A stretch of 64,000 bases of DNA, taken from contig NZ_JALPSC010000002.1 of assembly GCF_023217965.1 (NCBI RefSeq), forward strand, positions 1-64,000. Reading direction: 5' to 3'. The notes below the pieces were generated by a model that worked only from the letters and a program-made list of their open reading frames with translations, ran no database searches and had not been told where the DNA came from. Positions 17,367 through 25,553 of the stretch are shown in pieces; the first letter of the stretch is position 1; each line of letters opens with the position of its first letter. Position numbers and translations under genes: made by a program. This DNA is from Prevotella sp. E13-27 (GTDB lineage Bacteria; Bacteroidota; Bacteroidia; Bacteroidales; Bacteroidaceae).

Positions 17367-18095
17367 ATGAAAGTAAAGATTCAAACAATGCTTGGCGACA
17401 TTGTAGTTCGCCTGTATGACGAGACACCCATCCACCGTGACAATTTCGTGAAGCTGGTGAAGGATGGCTATTATGATGGTACGCTGTTCCATCGGGTGAT
17501 AAAGGACTTCATGATTCAGGGCGGCGACCCTGACTCCAAGGGCGCACCGACAGGCAAGATGCTTGGCGTGGGCGGCCCTGACTACACGCTGGAGGCCGAG
17601 ATAAAGGACGGCCTGTTTCATAAACGAGGAGCCTTGGCGGCTGCCCGTCAGGGCGACGAGGTGAATCCAGAACGTCGCAGTAGCGGTTCTCAGTTCTATA
17701 TCGTCTGGGGACAGGTGTATAATGAGGGACAGCTTAAACAGTTCTCCAAACAGTTGAGGATGCAGAAAGTTCAGAATGCTTTCAATGAGCTTGCAGCAGA
17801 ACATCGTGCGGAAATCATGCAGATGCGCCGTGACAGGAATCGTGCCGGGTTACAGGAATTGCAGGACAAACTGGCTGCGGAAGCTGAGAGTAAGGTTGGA
17901 AAGACTGGTTTGACCGATGACCAGATGAAGCTCTATTCTACTGTTGGTGGCACTCCCCATCTTGACGGCCAATATACAGTTTTTGGTGAAGTTGAAGATG
18001 GTCTTGATGTGGTTGAAATGATACAAGGCACTGCTACAGGACGCGCTGACAGACCTGTTGATGACATTGAAATGAGAATGACTGTTATTGAGTGA
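17367..18095 (+). CDS. Cyclophilin-type peptidyl-prolyl isomerase
   Basis: 242 aa. It catalyses cis-trans isomerisation of X-Pro bonds. Seen: the catalytic FHRVIKDFMIQGGDP, the GSQFYIVWG core (equivalent to GSQFFI), and GQYTVFGEVEDGLDVV near the end. A helical, charged insertion of about 60 residues lies between the two conserved halves, as in other Bacteroidota cyclophilins. No signal peptide, so cytoplasmic. First gene of a rightward run, 1 base before the thioesterase start. Confidence 0.95.
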   Translation: MKVKIQTMLGDIVVRLYDETPIHRDNFVKLVKDGYYDGTLFHRVIKDFMIQGGDPDSKGAPTGKMLGVGGPDYTLEAEIKDGLFHKRGALAAARQGDEVNPERRSSGSQFYIVWGQVYNEGQLKQFSKQLRMQKVQNAFNELAAEHRAEIMQMRRDRNRAGLQELQDKLAAEAESKVGKTGLTDDQMKLYSTVGGTPHLDGQYTVFGEVEDGLDVVEMIQGTATGRADRPVDDIEMRMTVIE

Positions 18096-18096
18096 T

Positions 18097-18504
18097 ATGT
18101 TGGAAACAGGACTGAAACATACAAGCGAACTGACAGTAAGTGAAGGCTTGACCGCTATTCAGATGGAATCTGGAGATATGCCTGTCCTTGCTACCCCTGC
18201 TATGATGGCATTGATGGAGAACGCTGCCATGCTTGCCGTTGCTGATGAACTTCCAGAAGGTTGCACAACTGTTGGTGGTCATATTGAATCCTCACACCTC
18301 AGACCTTCGAAGATTGGGGATAAAGTGTTTGCTACAGCCGAAGTGACCAAGGTTGACGGCAAAAAGATTGAGTTTAAGGTGTCTGCTTATTCTGGTGAAA
18401 GGCTACGGGTAGGCGACGGTACGTCGGGAATGACGCTGCTTGGTGAAGGTACACACCTTAGATTCATTGTTGACAGGGAGCGGTTCATGTCAAAACTTGG
18501 ATAG
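18097..18504 (+). CDS. FlK-like hotdog thioesterase
   Basis: 135 aa. The pattern ATPAMMALMENAAM, VGGHIESSHLRPSKIGD and AEVTKVDGKKIEFKVSA matches the fluoroacetyl-CoA-thioesterase-like hotdog family, with Thr/Glu/His candidates for catalysis. Start at the ATG 1 base after the cyclophilin stop; an overlapping TTG at 18088 is less likely. An acyl-CoA substrate is probable but unspecified. Confidence 0.85.
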   Translation: MLETGLKHTSELTVSEGLTAIQMESGDMPVLATPAMMALMENAAMLAVADELPEGCTTVGGHIESSHLRPSKIGDKVFATAEVTKVDGKKIEFKVSAYSGERLRVGDGTSGMTLLGEGTHLRFIVDRERFMSKLG

Positions 18505-18507
18505 CGT

Positions 18508-19341
18508 ATGGAGTACAAAACTTTGAACAATGGGCTGAAAATGCCGAAGGTTGGTCTGGGTGTCTATAACATTTCTGAGAGAGACACACAAAGGGTCGTT
18601 GAAGATGCAGTCAGTGTAGGTTACAGAAGCATTGATACAGCAGCTATGTACCACAATGAAAGCGCAGTAGGCAATGCCGTCAGGGCTTGTGGTGTTCCCC
18701 GTGAAGAACTGTTCATCACAACAAAGATCTGCGATTCATGCTATACGAGGGAAGAGACGTTGCGCACGGTTGACCACTCCCTGAAGCAACTTGGACTGGA
18801 ATATGTAGACTTGATGCTGATTCACTGGCCTGTTGGGAATCCAACGGTTATATGGCATACGCTTGAAGAACTTTATGAGCAAGGGGTGTTCAAGGCTATT
18901 GGGGTGTCAAACTTCTACCCCAACACTTTCCCCAAGATTGTGAAGGGTGCCAAAATCATGCCCGTTGTGAACCAGTGCGAGACCCATGTGCTCTATCAGC
19001 AGCGTAAGATGATGGAATACCTGAAGCCATACGGTACAGTTCTCGAAGCATGGAGTCCGTTGGCAGAAGGTAGGAGCAGCATCTTCAAGAACAAGTCTTT
19101 GCTGGGTATTGGCGAGAAATATGGAAAGACCTCTGCCCAGATTGCCTTGAAGTTCCTGATTCAGAATGATGTTATCATTATTCCCAAAACGACTCACAAG
19201 GAAAGGATGGTAGAGAACATTAACCTCTTTGACTTCACTTTGACTGATGATGACATCCGTGAGATTCGCTTACTTGACACAGGCAGGAATGTAACTGGTT
19301 GGCCGTCTGATGCGCTCAAATATAATCCTGAAAGCATATGA
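18508..19341 (+). CDS. Aldo/keto reductase
   Basis: 277 aa TIM-barrel NADPH oxidoreductase. The catalytic tetrad is visible as Asp and Tyr in DTAAMYHNE, Lys in TTKICDS and His in LIHWPVGN. GVSNF, VNQCETHVLYQQ and the IIPKTTHKERMVEN cofactor loop complete the signature. It reduces a small carbonyl substrate that cannot be told from sequence. It overlaps the next gene by 4 bases (ATGA). Confidence 0.95.
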   Translation: MEYKTLNNGLKMPKVGLGVYNISERDTQRVVEDAVSVGYRSIDTAAMYHNESAVGNAVRACGVPREELFITTKICDSCYTREETLRTVDHSLKQLGLEYVDLMLIHWPVGNPTVIWHTLEELYEQGVFKAIGVSNFYPNTFPKIVKGAKIMPVVNQCETHVLYQQRKMMEYLKPYGTVLEAWSPLAEGRSSIFKNKSLLGIGEKYGKTSAQIALKFLIQNDVIIIPKTTHKERMVENINLFDFTLTDDDIREIRLLDTGRNVTGWPSDALKYNPESI

Positions 19342-19655
19342 TACAGAACTACAAGGTTATCACTCTATGCGGAAGCACTCGTTTCAAGGAGCAGTTCATC
19401 GAGACCCAGAAACGATTGACGCTTGAAGGCTGCATTGTCATTAGCGTTGGTATGTTCGGCCATTCTGGTGATGAAGAAGTCTGGAAGCCTGGAATAAAGG
19501 AAATGCTTGACGATATGCACAAACGGAAGATCGACATGGCAGATGAAATCTTTGTCATTAACGTAGGTGGATATATCGGCGAAAGTACCAAAAGTGAAAT
19601 TGCCTACGCAGAGAAAACAGGAAAGAAAGTAAACTATCTGGAGCCATTAGTATGA
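19338..19655 (+). CDS. Nucleoside deoxyribosyltransferase-like protein
   Basis: 105 aa. The ITLCGSTRFKEQF start, the DMADEIFVINVGGYIGESTKSEI element and the EIAYAEKTGKKV end match the Rossmann-like deoxyribosyltransferase/DUF4406 group. The Glu in STKSEIAYA is in the position of the catalytic nucleophile. Role inferred as nucleotide or nucleoside handling. The start overlaps the aldo/keto reductase stop and its end overlaps the next gene. Confidence 0.78.
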   Translation: MIQNYKVITLCGSTRFKEQFIETQKRLTLEGCIVISVGMFGHSGDEEVWKPGIKEMLDDMHKRKIDMADEIFVINVGGYIGESTKSEIAYAEKTGKKVNYLEPLV

Positions 19656-20020
19656 AGAAACTGTTATTATCCATCGTTTTACTGTTATCTGTAGCCAACC
19701 TCCAGGCACAGAGTATCAGCCATATCGAGACAACGAAGAACTGGTACTATATCTATGACCAGGATGGAAAGAAAATAAAGACCCTCAGTAGCACTATCGG
19801 AGAGTTACAAGGGTTCAGCGCATCGTTCTTTGTAGTGAAAAGCAGCTCATGGTACTATATCTATGATGCCAATGGGAAAAAGACAAAGACCCTGAGTGAA
19901 TCAACTGTTGGGAAGGTGCTGTCTGTTAGTGGCGAGACATTCACCAGTCAAGTTGGCTCCTGGATATATACTTGGAGCAAGGAAGGTAAGAAAATAAGCA
20001 CAAGGTCAGCACACCAATGA
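19652..20020 (+). CDS. Secreted protein with WYYIYD repeats
   Basis: 122 aa. A signal peptide (KKLLLSIVLLLSVANLQAQ) is followed by three tandem units of about 33 residues: NWYYIYDQDGKKIKTL, SWYYIYDANGKKTKTL and SWIYTWSKEGKKISTR. Each unit is likely a beta-hairpin pair, so the mature protein is a small beta-sheet repeat exported to the periplasm or surface. No function can be assigned. It overlaps its upstream neighbour by 4 bases and precedes a thioredoxin-like gene by 4. Confidence 0.8.
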   Translation: MKKLLLSIVLLLSVANLQAQSISHIETTKNWYYIYDQDGKKIKTLSSTIGELQGFSASFFVVKSSSWYYIYDANGKKTKTLSESTVGKVLSVSGETFTSQVGSWIYTWSKEGKKISTRSAHQ

Positions 20021-20024
20021 CAGT

Positions 20025-20351
20025 ATGAAGCATCTGACAAACATACAGGATATAGAACAGACTATAGCAGAAAACCGTCTGTGTCTATTCTATATTAAAG
20101 CTCCTGATTGTGGAGTCTGTAATGTCATGCTTGATAAGGTGGGACAGGTGACAGATAGGTTTCCTTCGCTTTGCTCATTCTATACTGATATAATTGAAGA
20201 GCCTTTAATTGCCAGTCGCTTCTTGGTTTATTCGGGGCCAACTGTGTTACTGCTGATGGAGGGTAAAGAAGTCTATCGAGGCTCACAGTTCATAGATTTG
20301 GAAGAATTGAGGTATAACATTAACCGATATATTGAAATGCTCGACCAATGA
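20025..20351 (+). CDS. Thioredoxin-like protein
   Basis: 108 aa thioredoxin fold. The active-site motif is C-G-V-C within KAPDCGVCNVM, and the cis-Pro is in YSGPTVLLLMEG. No signal peptide, so it is a cytoplasmic thiol-disulphide or thiol-stress protein. Overlaps the next gene by 4 bases. Confidence 0.9.
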   Translation: MKHLTNIQDIEQTIAENRLCLFYIKAPDCGVCNVMLDKVGQVTDRFPSLCSFYTDIIEEPLIASRFLVYSGPTVLLLMEGKEVYRGSQFIDLEELRYNINRYIEMLDQ

Positions 20352-20656
20352 CACTACCCAAATTTATTATCACAATGGACGGCTTCTTTCGCCTTGGCAT
20401 GGTGAATCAGCATAAGGACTTGCTAAAACCAGGCGACCAGTGCATAGGTGGTGGCTACTATCACTTTGACTACACATCAAACCGAATAGTTCCGGATCGT
20501 GCCTCCTACGACTTTGGAAACCCCAAGTGGCATCTGTTGGAAGTCCTGAAGGTTCCATCGGTCTATCGTGGCTTGCGACTGGTCTATAAGTACGATGATA
20601 ACTTCCACGATGACTTCAATGTTAACGAGGAATTGAAGATAGAGTATTATGACTGA
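20348..20656 (+). CDS. Unrecognised protein, 102 aa
   Basis: Family not recognised. Starts TLPKFIITMDGFFRLGMV, then GDQCIGGGYYHFD; a mixed alpha/beta protein without signal peptide. Similar short proteins with this FIITMDG..RLG opening occur in Prevotella, but I know no function. Its stop overlaps the next start by 8 bases. Confidence 0.72.
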   Translation: MTLPKFIITMDGFFRLGMVNQHKDLLKPGDQCIGGGYYHFDYTSNRIVPDRASYDFGNPKWHLLEVLKVPSVYRGLRLVYKYDDNFHDDFNVNEELKIEYYD

Positions 20657-20885
20657 CTTCGATAGCATCTGGCGTACTCAGGATGAAATCAGGACTGTTG
20701 TTGATGCTGCTGTTGGTTGTGGCATCTGGAACCTGAGCTATTCGGAGCGACTAGATGCGATTGAACTTGAACTGGCTACCCACCTCGATGAAGATGCTGT
20801 CAGTGACCTTTGCTGCCAGTTTCCATTAGCTTGTGACTATGATGGAGAAGGAGCGAGAGGAAGTAAGTTCGTGTTTGGAGTATAA
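20649..20885 (+). CDS. Unrecognised acidic protein, 78 aa
   Basis: Starts MTDFDSIWRTQDEI; acidic, with a SYSERLDAIELELATHLDEDAV-type helix and two Cys (LCCQF). No family recognised. Last gene of the rightward run. An AGAGC/GGCTCT hairpin just after the stop may end the transcript. Confidence 0.65.
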   Translation: MTDFDSIWRTQDEIRTVVDAAVGCGIWNLSYSERLDAIELELATHLDEDAVSDLCCQFPLACDYDGEGARGSKFVFGV

Positions 20886-20903
20886 AAAAGATAGAGCAGG
20901 TCG

Positions 20904-21332
20904 TTACACCGGCTCTTCCGAAAGATCCATAACATGTACGAAGAGTATTCCCTCTATGTAGTCCAAACCTTCTATCCAAAGGTCGCTAAATACATGATTC
21001 CCTAATAATCCATCTTCGTCAAGGTGCTTGTAATATCGTGACAATCCCATTACAAGACTATCTACATTTACCCTATAGCAATCATCGTATTCTTCTTTGC
21101 CTAAATCTATTCCTATCATTACTGGCTCCGAAAAAGGGAATCTAATACAACATGGAACGTAATCAACTCCTTGCAACATTTCCTTTGGGAACTCGGCATA
21201 ATGGAGGTATGGTGTAAGTCCGTAGTTAAGCCTACGTTCCATACTTACCACATAACCCTGAATTAGGTGAATTGTAGATAACTGCTTTTTCTCTTTACTA
21301 GGCTTTGTCTCTTTCAAATTCTTCTTGCTCAT
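20904..21332 (-). CDS. Unrecognised protein, 142 aa
   Basis: No family recognised. A lysine-rich N-terminus (SKKNLKETKPSKEKKQ) is followed by a compact domain with YVPCCIRFPFSEPVMIGIDLG. It is convergent with the preceding rightward run and divergent from the Gp88-like gene. No signal peptide. Confidence 0.72.
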   Translation of the reverse strand: MSKKNLKETKPSKEKKQLSTIHLIQGYVVSMERRLNYGLTPYLHYAEFPKEMLQGVDYVPCCIRFPFSEPVMIGIDLGKEEYDDCYRVNVDSLVMGLSRYYKHLDEDGLLGNHVFSDLWIEGLDYIEGILFVHVMDLSEEPV

Positions 21333-21411
21333 TTTGTTTGATTTTTAAGTATATATCATAGTTAAGATTTTGGCGGTAAATTCAAATTCCCTTCAATTTC
21401 TTAACTATGTA

Positions 21412-22059
21412 ATGAAAAAGAAGATAAAGGTATTGCAATGTAAATATCTTGAAGGTTTTGGGGGAATAGCCTTTGCGTATGGAAATACTAAAATCCCCCG
21501 TTCCACATTGATAGTAAACCTTACGTCAGCAGAACATTGTCCTAGTAGAGCATTAGGTCTGTGTAAAGTAGAGAATGTATGTTATGCCTTAAAGTGCGAA
21601 AGGATTTATCCAAATTACAAACATAAGAATCTTGTTATGGAACGATGGTTAACCAATGCTCGCACTACAGAAATTGTTTCTCTAATGGAAGCATATATAG
21701 ACAATGCACCAGAACCGATAACACTTATTCGACTTGATGAAGCTGGTGATTTTCGAGACCAGAATCAGGTGAGACAATGGAATAAGATTGCAAGGTACTT
21801 TGATATGACGCGAGGAATTAAAACGTACACATATACATGTAGGTCTGACCTTGACTTTAGGGATGCACCTTACATCGTGGTAAATGGTTCGCTACCAAAT
21901 ATTCAAGGGGCAGCGAGAGAATACAAATGTGTGCCAGGTGTGGAATATGACAATATGGCCATCGGAAAAGGAGTGTATAAATGCCCAGGAAATTGTAATG
22001 GTTGTAATTTATGTTCTACTGGTCGATTTAATGGAATTATCTATAGTAGACAACATTAA
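21412..22059 (+). CDS. Gp88-like cysteine-rich protein
   Basis: 215 aa. The start at the ATG 21412 was preferred over an upstream TTG. The pattern resembles the phage Gene-product-88 family: a conserved NLTSAEHCPSRALGLC and VCYALK cysteine segment, LIRLDEAGDF, TYTCRSDLDF and a C-terminal KCPGNCNGCNLC cluster. At least six Cys probably bind Zn or an Fe-S cluster. Function unknown. Such genes are typical of phages and mobile elements, so this marks the start of element-like DNA. A 57-aa membrane protein gene follows after 14 bases. Confidence 0.75.
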   Translation: MKKKIKVLQCKYLEGFGGIAFAYGNTKIPRSTLIVNLTSAEHCPSRALGLCKVENVCYALKCERIYPNYKHKNLVMERWLTNARTTEIVSLMEAYIDNAPEPITLIRLDEAGDFRDQNQVRQWNKIARYFDMTRGIKTYTYTCRSDLDFRDAPYIVVNGSLPNIQGAAREYKCVPGVEYDNMAIGKGVYKCPGNCNGCNLCSTGRFNGIIYSRQH

Positions 22060-22073
22060 AAAAACAAACAAAA

Positions 22074-22247
22074 ATGGAAAACAAAGAAATTAAGAATGAG
22101 ACGATTATGAAGAAAGTTAAAGAAGTATGTAAGATAGCCGCTGTACCAATTGCTATTATTATCGGTGCGCTACTTATAAAGAACCAGATGCAGAAACCTT
22201 CAATTAAATATTGTGTTAGTGCATATGATAGTGATTATTGGGACTAA
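22074..22247 (+). CDS. Small single-pass membrane protein, 57 aa
   Basis: An ATG 14 bases after the Gp88-like gene opens a 57-codon frame. A charged N-terminus (MENKEIKNETIMKKVKE) is followed by one membrane helix (IAAVPIAIIIGALLI) and a short tail. It ends before a terminator at 22323-22353. No family known. Confidence 0.6.
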   Translation: MENKEIKNETIMKKVKEVCKIAAVPIAIIIGALLIKNQMQKPSIKYCVSAYDSDYWD

Positions 22248-22322
22248 TCTCTAACATGGCAAGGCAAAGACTTCTTCTATAACTTGACTCTTTTTTCTAA
22301 TGGTTAGGAAGAAGAAAACAAA

Positions 22323-22353
22323 GAGAGAAAGTAGTGTAAAAGCTACCTCTCTC
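22323..22353 (+). terminator. Rho-independent terminator
   Basis: Stem GAGAGA..GTAG/CTAC..TCTCTC followed by a T-rich run (TTCTTTTTCTT). Ends the rightward two-gene unit and lies just beyond the converging methylase gene. Confidence 0.7.
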
Positions 22354-22363
22354 TTCTTTTTCT

Positions 22364-23080
22364 TCACAACGTCCATAACCTTTCCGTAGCCAGATAGGTC
22401 TTGGTAAGGTTGACGCTATTAGTTATCTGCTTCTGCCAAACACATGAAAAGTCCCCTGGCATATTATACTCGCTGATGTAGACCAAGTGGCCGTCTCGTT
22501 TCATCTGCCTCGCCCAATCATAAAACCTATCATGGTCGAAGTTCTTGGATGTCGAATAGCCGTAAGTTCCCTTGTAAGGTGGATCGTAATAAACCAGTGA
22601 GGCTTTCGGCATAGAGATACATTCATAACTTCCACATTGCCATTCAACCCCCATAAGGAAAGGTATTTGGCGTGAAGTGTTCCTGATGTTCTCCGATATG
22701 TAGTCCCTGCCTTTAGCATTATGACCACTATATCCACCATCAAAGAACCTCCCATTCCTCGACCCCATAAAACCTACCCAGCCAATGAGGGCATCACTAT
22801 ATTTCCCATCGTTCTTATGCCAGGATTCCCTAACCTTATCATAGAACGGTTTTTCAATCGTCGTGGGAGGCTTCCAGTTCGTCGTTGTCAGCTCTTTCCA
22901 CATAGCGATAAGGTAGCGGTTATTGTCATTAGCTATTCTCTTATACTCTGGAGGTACGTTTTGGATGACACTACAACCGCCCACAAACGCATCGACGATT
23001 GCTTGATTAGGTCGCATCTTATCTAACATAATAGGCAGGATTTCATCTACTATCCTTGCCTTAGATCCTTGATATTTCAT
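22364..23080 (-). CDS. D12-class DNA adenine methyltransferase (Dam family)
   Basis: 238 aa. It transfers methyl from AdoMet to adenine N6. Seen: the N-terminal KYQGSKARIVDEIL, AdoMet motif I DAFVGGCSVI and the catalytic DPPYKGTYGY. A separate restriction partner is absent, so it is an orphan methylase typical of phages and mobile elements, possibly protecting the element. The start overlaps the end of the LRR gene by 4 bases. Confidence 0.92.
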   Translation of the reverse strand: MKYQGSKARIVDEILPIMLDKMRPNQAIVDAFVGGCSVIQNVPPEYKRIANDNNRYLIAMWKELTTTNWKPPTTIEKPFYDKVRESWHKNDGKYSDALIGWVGFMGSRNGRFFDGGYSGHNAKGRDYISENIRNTSRQIPFLMGVEWQCGSYECISMPKASLVYYDPPYKGTYGYSTSKNFDHDRFYDWARQMKRDGHLVYISEYNMPGDFSCVWQKQITNSVNLTKTYLATERLWTL

Positions 23081-23787
23081 TTCTCTTCTATTGGTTTCAT
23101 CTTTTCGGCAAAGTATCTCCAGCCCCTTGCCCTCTTATACCTATCTATAGATTTTCCTGGCACATACACTGTAGTCAGGTTAGGACAGTCTGAGAATAGT
23201 GTGCCACCATTCATCCTAGGTGGATTCACTGATTCAAACGTGGCTTCTCTGAGGTTATGGCAATGACACCAGACGTAATCGCCTATATCCTCAACATTCT
23301 TGGGAACGGTCACTGATATGAGGCCGCTTGAATTGAAAGCATTGTCCTTTATATGCACTACACTTTCAGGTATAACAACCTCCTGCAATGAATCCGTATT
23401 CCCAAACGCCATGTCCCAGATAGTTGTTATGGTTGGGGGCATGACGATTGAACGGAGGGAAGTGCAGTGAGCAAAGCATCTACCCGGCACATAATCCATC
23501 CCCTCAAAATAACGGTACTCCTTGAAGTCAACAATGCCAGTATTTCCCTCAAACCATCCCGTTATGTCACGAACAGCAACGATTTCTCCGTATGTCATTT
23601 TTAGACTACCTACCTGATTCCATTTCTCCAATAGAATACGTTTAACAACATCATCTGAGACTTCAAATATGCTTTTTTCGCCCAAGAAGATGGTTGTCCC
23701 ACTTACAGCTGCTATATGAGGAAATCCCATGCTATATTTCTCTTTCTGGTACTCACCCATGAATTCAAATGTTCTTAAATAATGCAC
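23077..23787 (-). CDS. BspA-type leucine-rich-repeat protein
   Basis: 236 aa with LRR_5/BspA-like repeats: CTSLRSIVMPPTITTIWDMAFGNT, TDSLQEVVIPESVVHIKDNAF, SGLISVTVPKNVEDIGDYVW and LREATFESVNPP. GTG at 23787 is chosen as start because AGGAGG lies 8 bases upstream, a rare clear Shine-Dalgarno in this window; the frame continues to a TTG at 23814. No signal peptide is visible, so unlike classic BspA it is probably not exported. Overlaps the methylase gene by 4 bases. Role unknown. Confidence 0.82.
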   Translation of the reverse strand: MHYLRTFEFMGEYQKEKYSMGFPHIAAVSGTTIFLGEKSIFEVSDDVVKRILLEKWNQVGSLKMTYGEIVAVRDITGWFEGNTGIVDFKEYRYFEGMDYVPGRCFAHCTSLRSIVMPPTITTIWDMAFGNTDSLQEVVIPESVVHIKDNAFNSSGLISVTVPKNVEDIGDYVWCHCHNLREATFESVNPPRMNGGTLFSDCPNLTTVYVPGKSIDRYKRARGWRYFAEKMKPIEEK

Positions 23788-23934
23788 GGTAAGCACCTCC
23801 TTTCTATATTGCAAACTCTTTTCGACAGGTGCAATATCCTGACGTTCCTGACCAAGACCTCCTGATCCTGGCTGGAAAATGAATTATATCTTCTCATTGT
23901 AATCTCAAAGGGTAGTCCCCTTACTTCTCTTAAT

Positions 23935-23980
23935 AAAAGCCCCGTGACAGCCAAGCGAGAGAGACCATCACAGGGCAAAA
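23935..23980 (-). terminator. Terminator of the GIY-YIG gene
   Basis: Leftward stem GCCCTGTGA/TCACGGGGC followed by TTTTATT, 20 bases after the stop at 24000. Confidence 0.75.
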
Positions 23981-23999
23981 TTTAATTTATGGCTACTTA

Positions 24000-24905
24000 T
24001 TAAATTTTTTCAAACCACACCTGAGCCTTCTTGGAAAAGGCTTTGTGGACTATACAGTAATCAATGGCTGCGATACTGACTCCAAAATGATTAGCAGCGT
24101 CAGACTTTGTAAGGAAGTCCATAACAGTACCATCTATGAACTTTGCCCTGACCTTGACACCTGCACATCTTTGTTGAGCAGCTTTCATGTTGGCCTTGGC
24201 TTCATCTGACATCTTCTGTCCTTTCCAATAGCCACCGCCATTCTTGTCACGCCATTTCTTAGCACCTTCAGTAGCAGCAGTAGGTTCTATGCCTTTCATC
24301 CTGTCACTTTGGGCTTTTTTCATTTTCTCTGTGCGCTTCTTACCAGAGTTGGAAGCGGAGATTTTATTTTTCTCAGCTTGGGTTTTCCTGCGTTTCTTAC
24401 TGGCTGCACTAATCTTTTGCTTGGCAGCATCCGTATGATGGAAACCATTATCCTTGCGTGTCTTGTTCCGACGCGCTATCTCTTCCAAGCTTATCTTTGT
24501 ACCTTTACGACCAGTCCCACCTTTATTGCTGTTGAAACCATGCTCGAAAGAATCAAACATCTTGATAAAGTCTTTCTCTCGATCCTCCAGCTTCTCAACC
24601 AGTTTGTCAATGTCCCTGTCATAGAGGGTATCTACTACAGTATATTTGAAGTTGATAAGAGCATATCTTCTCCTTGCAGCAGCAATCTTCTTCCCGGCAT
24701 ACTTACTTTTGGGTTTGTTCCATCTGTTCTTGCGTGTCTCTTCCTCTGGGGTACAACCGACATAAACCCAGCCATCCTTTTCATCACCAGGCGCATCAAG
24801 TCTATAAATATAAACAACGCCCTGCCATCCCTTACCGGCTACCCATGTAAGGCTGTCTTTGTTATATTTCCGTCTCTTCCCGACGGTTACTATCTGTTTC
24901 GACAT
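24000..24905 (-). CDS. GIY-YIG homing-type endonuclease with NUMOD3 repeats
   Basis: 301 aa. The N-terminal nuclease domain carries VVYIYRL and WVYVGCT in the GIY and YIG positions, followed by an Arg-rich helix. After KDFIKMFDSFEHGFNSNKGG come basic NUMOD3-like repeats (KISLEEIARRNKTR, DAAKQKISAASKKRR, EKNKISASNSGKK), and the C-terminus has a NUMOD1-like helix-turn-helix (DAANHFGVSIAAIDYC). Such free-standing enzymes make site-specific nicks and spread between phages and plasmids. It has its own terminator and gaps on both sides, fitting an independent mobile unit. No intron was recognised around it. Confidence 0.88.
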   Translation of the reverse strand: MSKQIVTVGKRRKYNKDSLTWVAGKGWQGVVYIYRLDAPGDEKDGWVYVGCTPEEETRKNRWNKPKSKYAGKKIAAARRRYALINFKYTVVDTLYDRDIDKLVEKLEDREKDFIKMFDSFEHGFNSNKGGTGRKGTKISLEEIARRNKTRKDNGFHHTDAAKQKISAASKKRRKTQAEKNKISASNSGKKRTEKMKKAQSDRMKGIEPTAATEGAKKWRDKNGGGYWKGQKMSDEAKANMKAAQQRCAGVKVRAKFIDGTVMDFLTKSDAANHFGVSIAAIDYCIVHKAFSKKAQVWFEKI

Positions 24906-24936
24906 TTGAAATTTGTGTTTTAGGTTAATAGAAGAA

Positions 24937-24968
24937 GGGATAGCTGATTGTCATTAGTCAACTATCCC
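24937..24968 (-). terminator. Terminator of the leftward helicase unit
   Basis: Perfect 7-bp stem GGGATAG/CTATCCC with an 18-base loop; leftward it is followed by TTCTTCT. Located 31 bases past the stop at 24999. Confidence 0.7.
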
Positions 24969-24998
24969 TCCTGTTTCTGTCCTGAGATCCTCCGATGC

Positions 24999-25544
24999 CT
25001 ACTCTAACTTACAATAGTCCTTTATCCATCTTACGCCTTTCGGAGTAAGGCATATTGCAGAAGTTCCACTCAGCATGAATGTAACATCTGGATCATTGGT
25101 GATGGCCTTGAAATAATCATCTACTCTTTTGGCTACACAGTCATATCCTTCCTTCATGTTGAATGGCCTATACATATACCAGTTATAAGCCCCGAAATTA
25201 TGTATTCGCTCTTTCCAATCCGTATCAAGCCTTGGGTAGAAATCCACAAAGCATTGATACCAGTAGCATTTTATATATTTGTAGTCTGAGTTGAATGACA
25301 GACACTTCAACCAAGGGAAATCGGTCAAGTAATAACCAATGCCGTCCTTTTCAAATAATGAATACTCGCCACCACAAGGCATAGTATCTTGCAACTTGAA
25401 CATATCTGCTCCAATGGCTTTCGCTTCCTCATAATATGGTACGAGTGAATCCAACCACTGAGGCAAGAAGCGTTCAAGGTGGTCTCTAAATGTTGGAGTC
25501 AGCTTCTTTGCAAACTCCAGGTCACTAATTTTCAATGTTGCCAT
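24999..25544 (-). CDS. Unrecognised protein, 181 aa
   Basis: Family not recognised. Starts ATLKISDLEFAKKL and has an aromatic-rich centre (DGIGYYLTDFPWLKCLSF, KCYWYQCFVDFYPRL). No signal peptide. It lies 9 bases downstream of the large helicase gene and before a terminator, so it is the distal gene of that unit. Confidence 0.72.
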   Translation of the reverse strand: MATLKISDLEFAKKLTPTFRDHLERFLPQWLDSLVPYYEEAKAIGADMFKLQDTMPCGGEYSLFEKDGIGYYLTDFPWLKCLSFNSDYKYIKCYWYQCFVDFYPRLDTDWKERIHNFGAYNWYMYRPFNMKEGYDCVAKRVDDYFKAITNDPDVTFMLSGTSAICLTPKGVRWIKDYCKLE

Positions 25545-25553
25545 AACATATTC

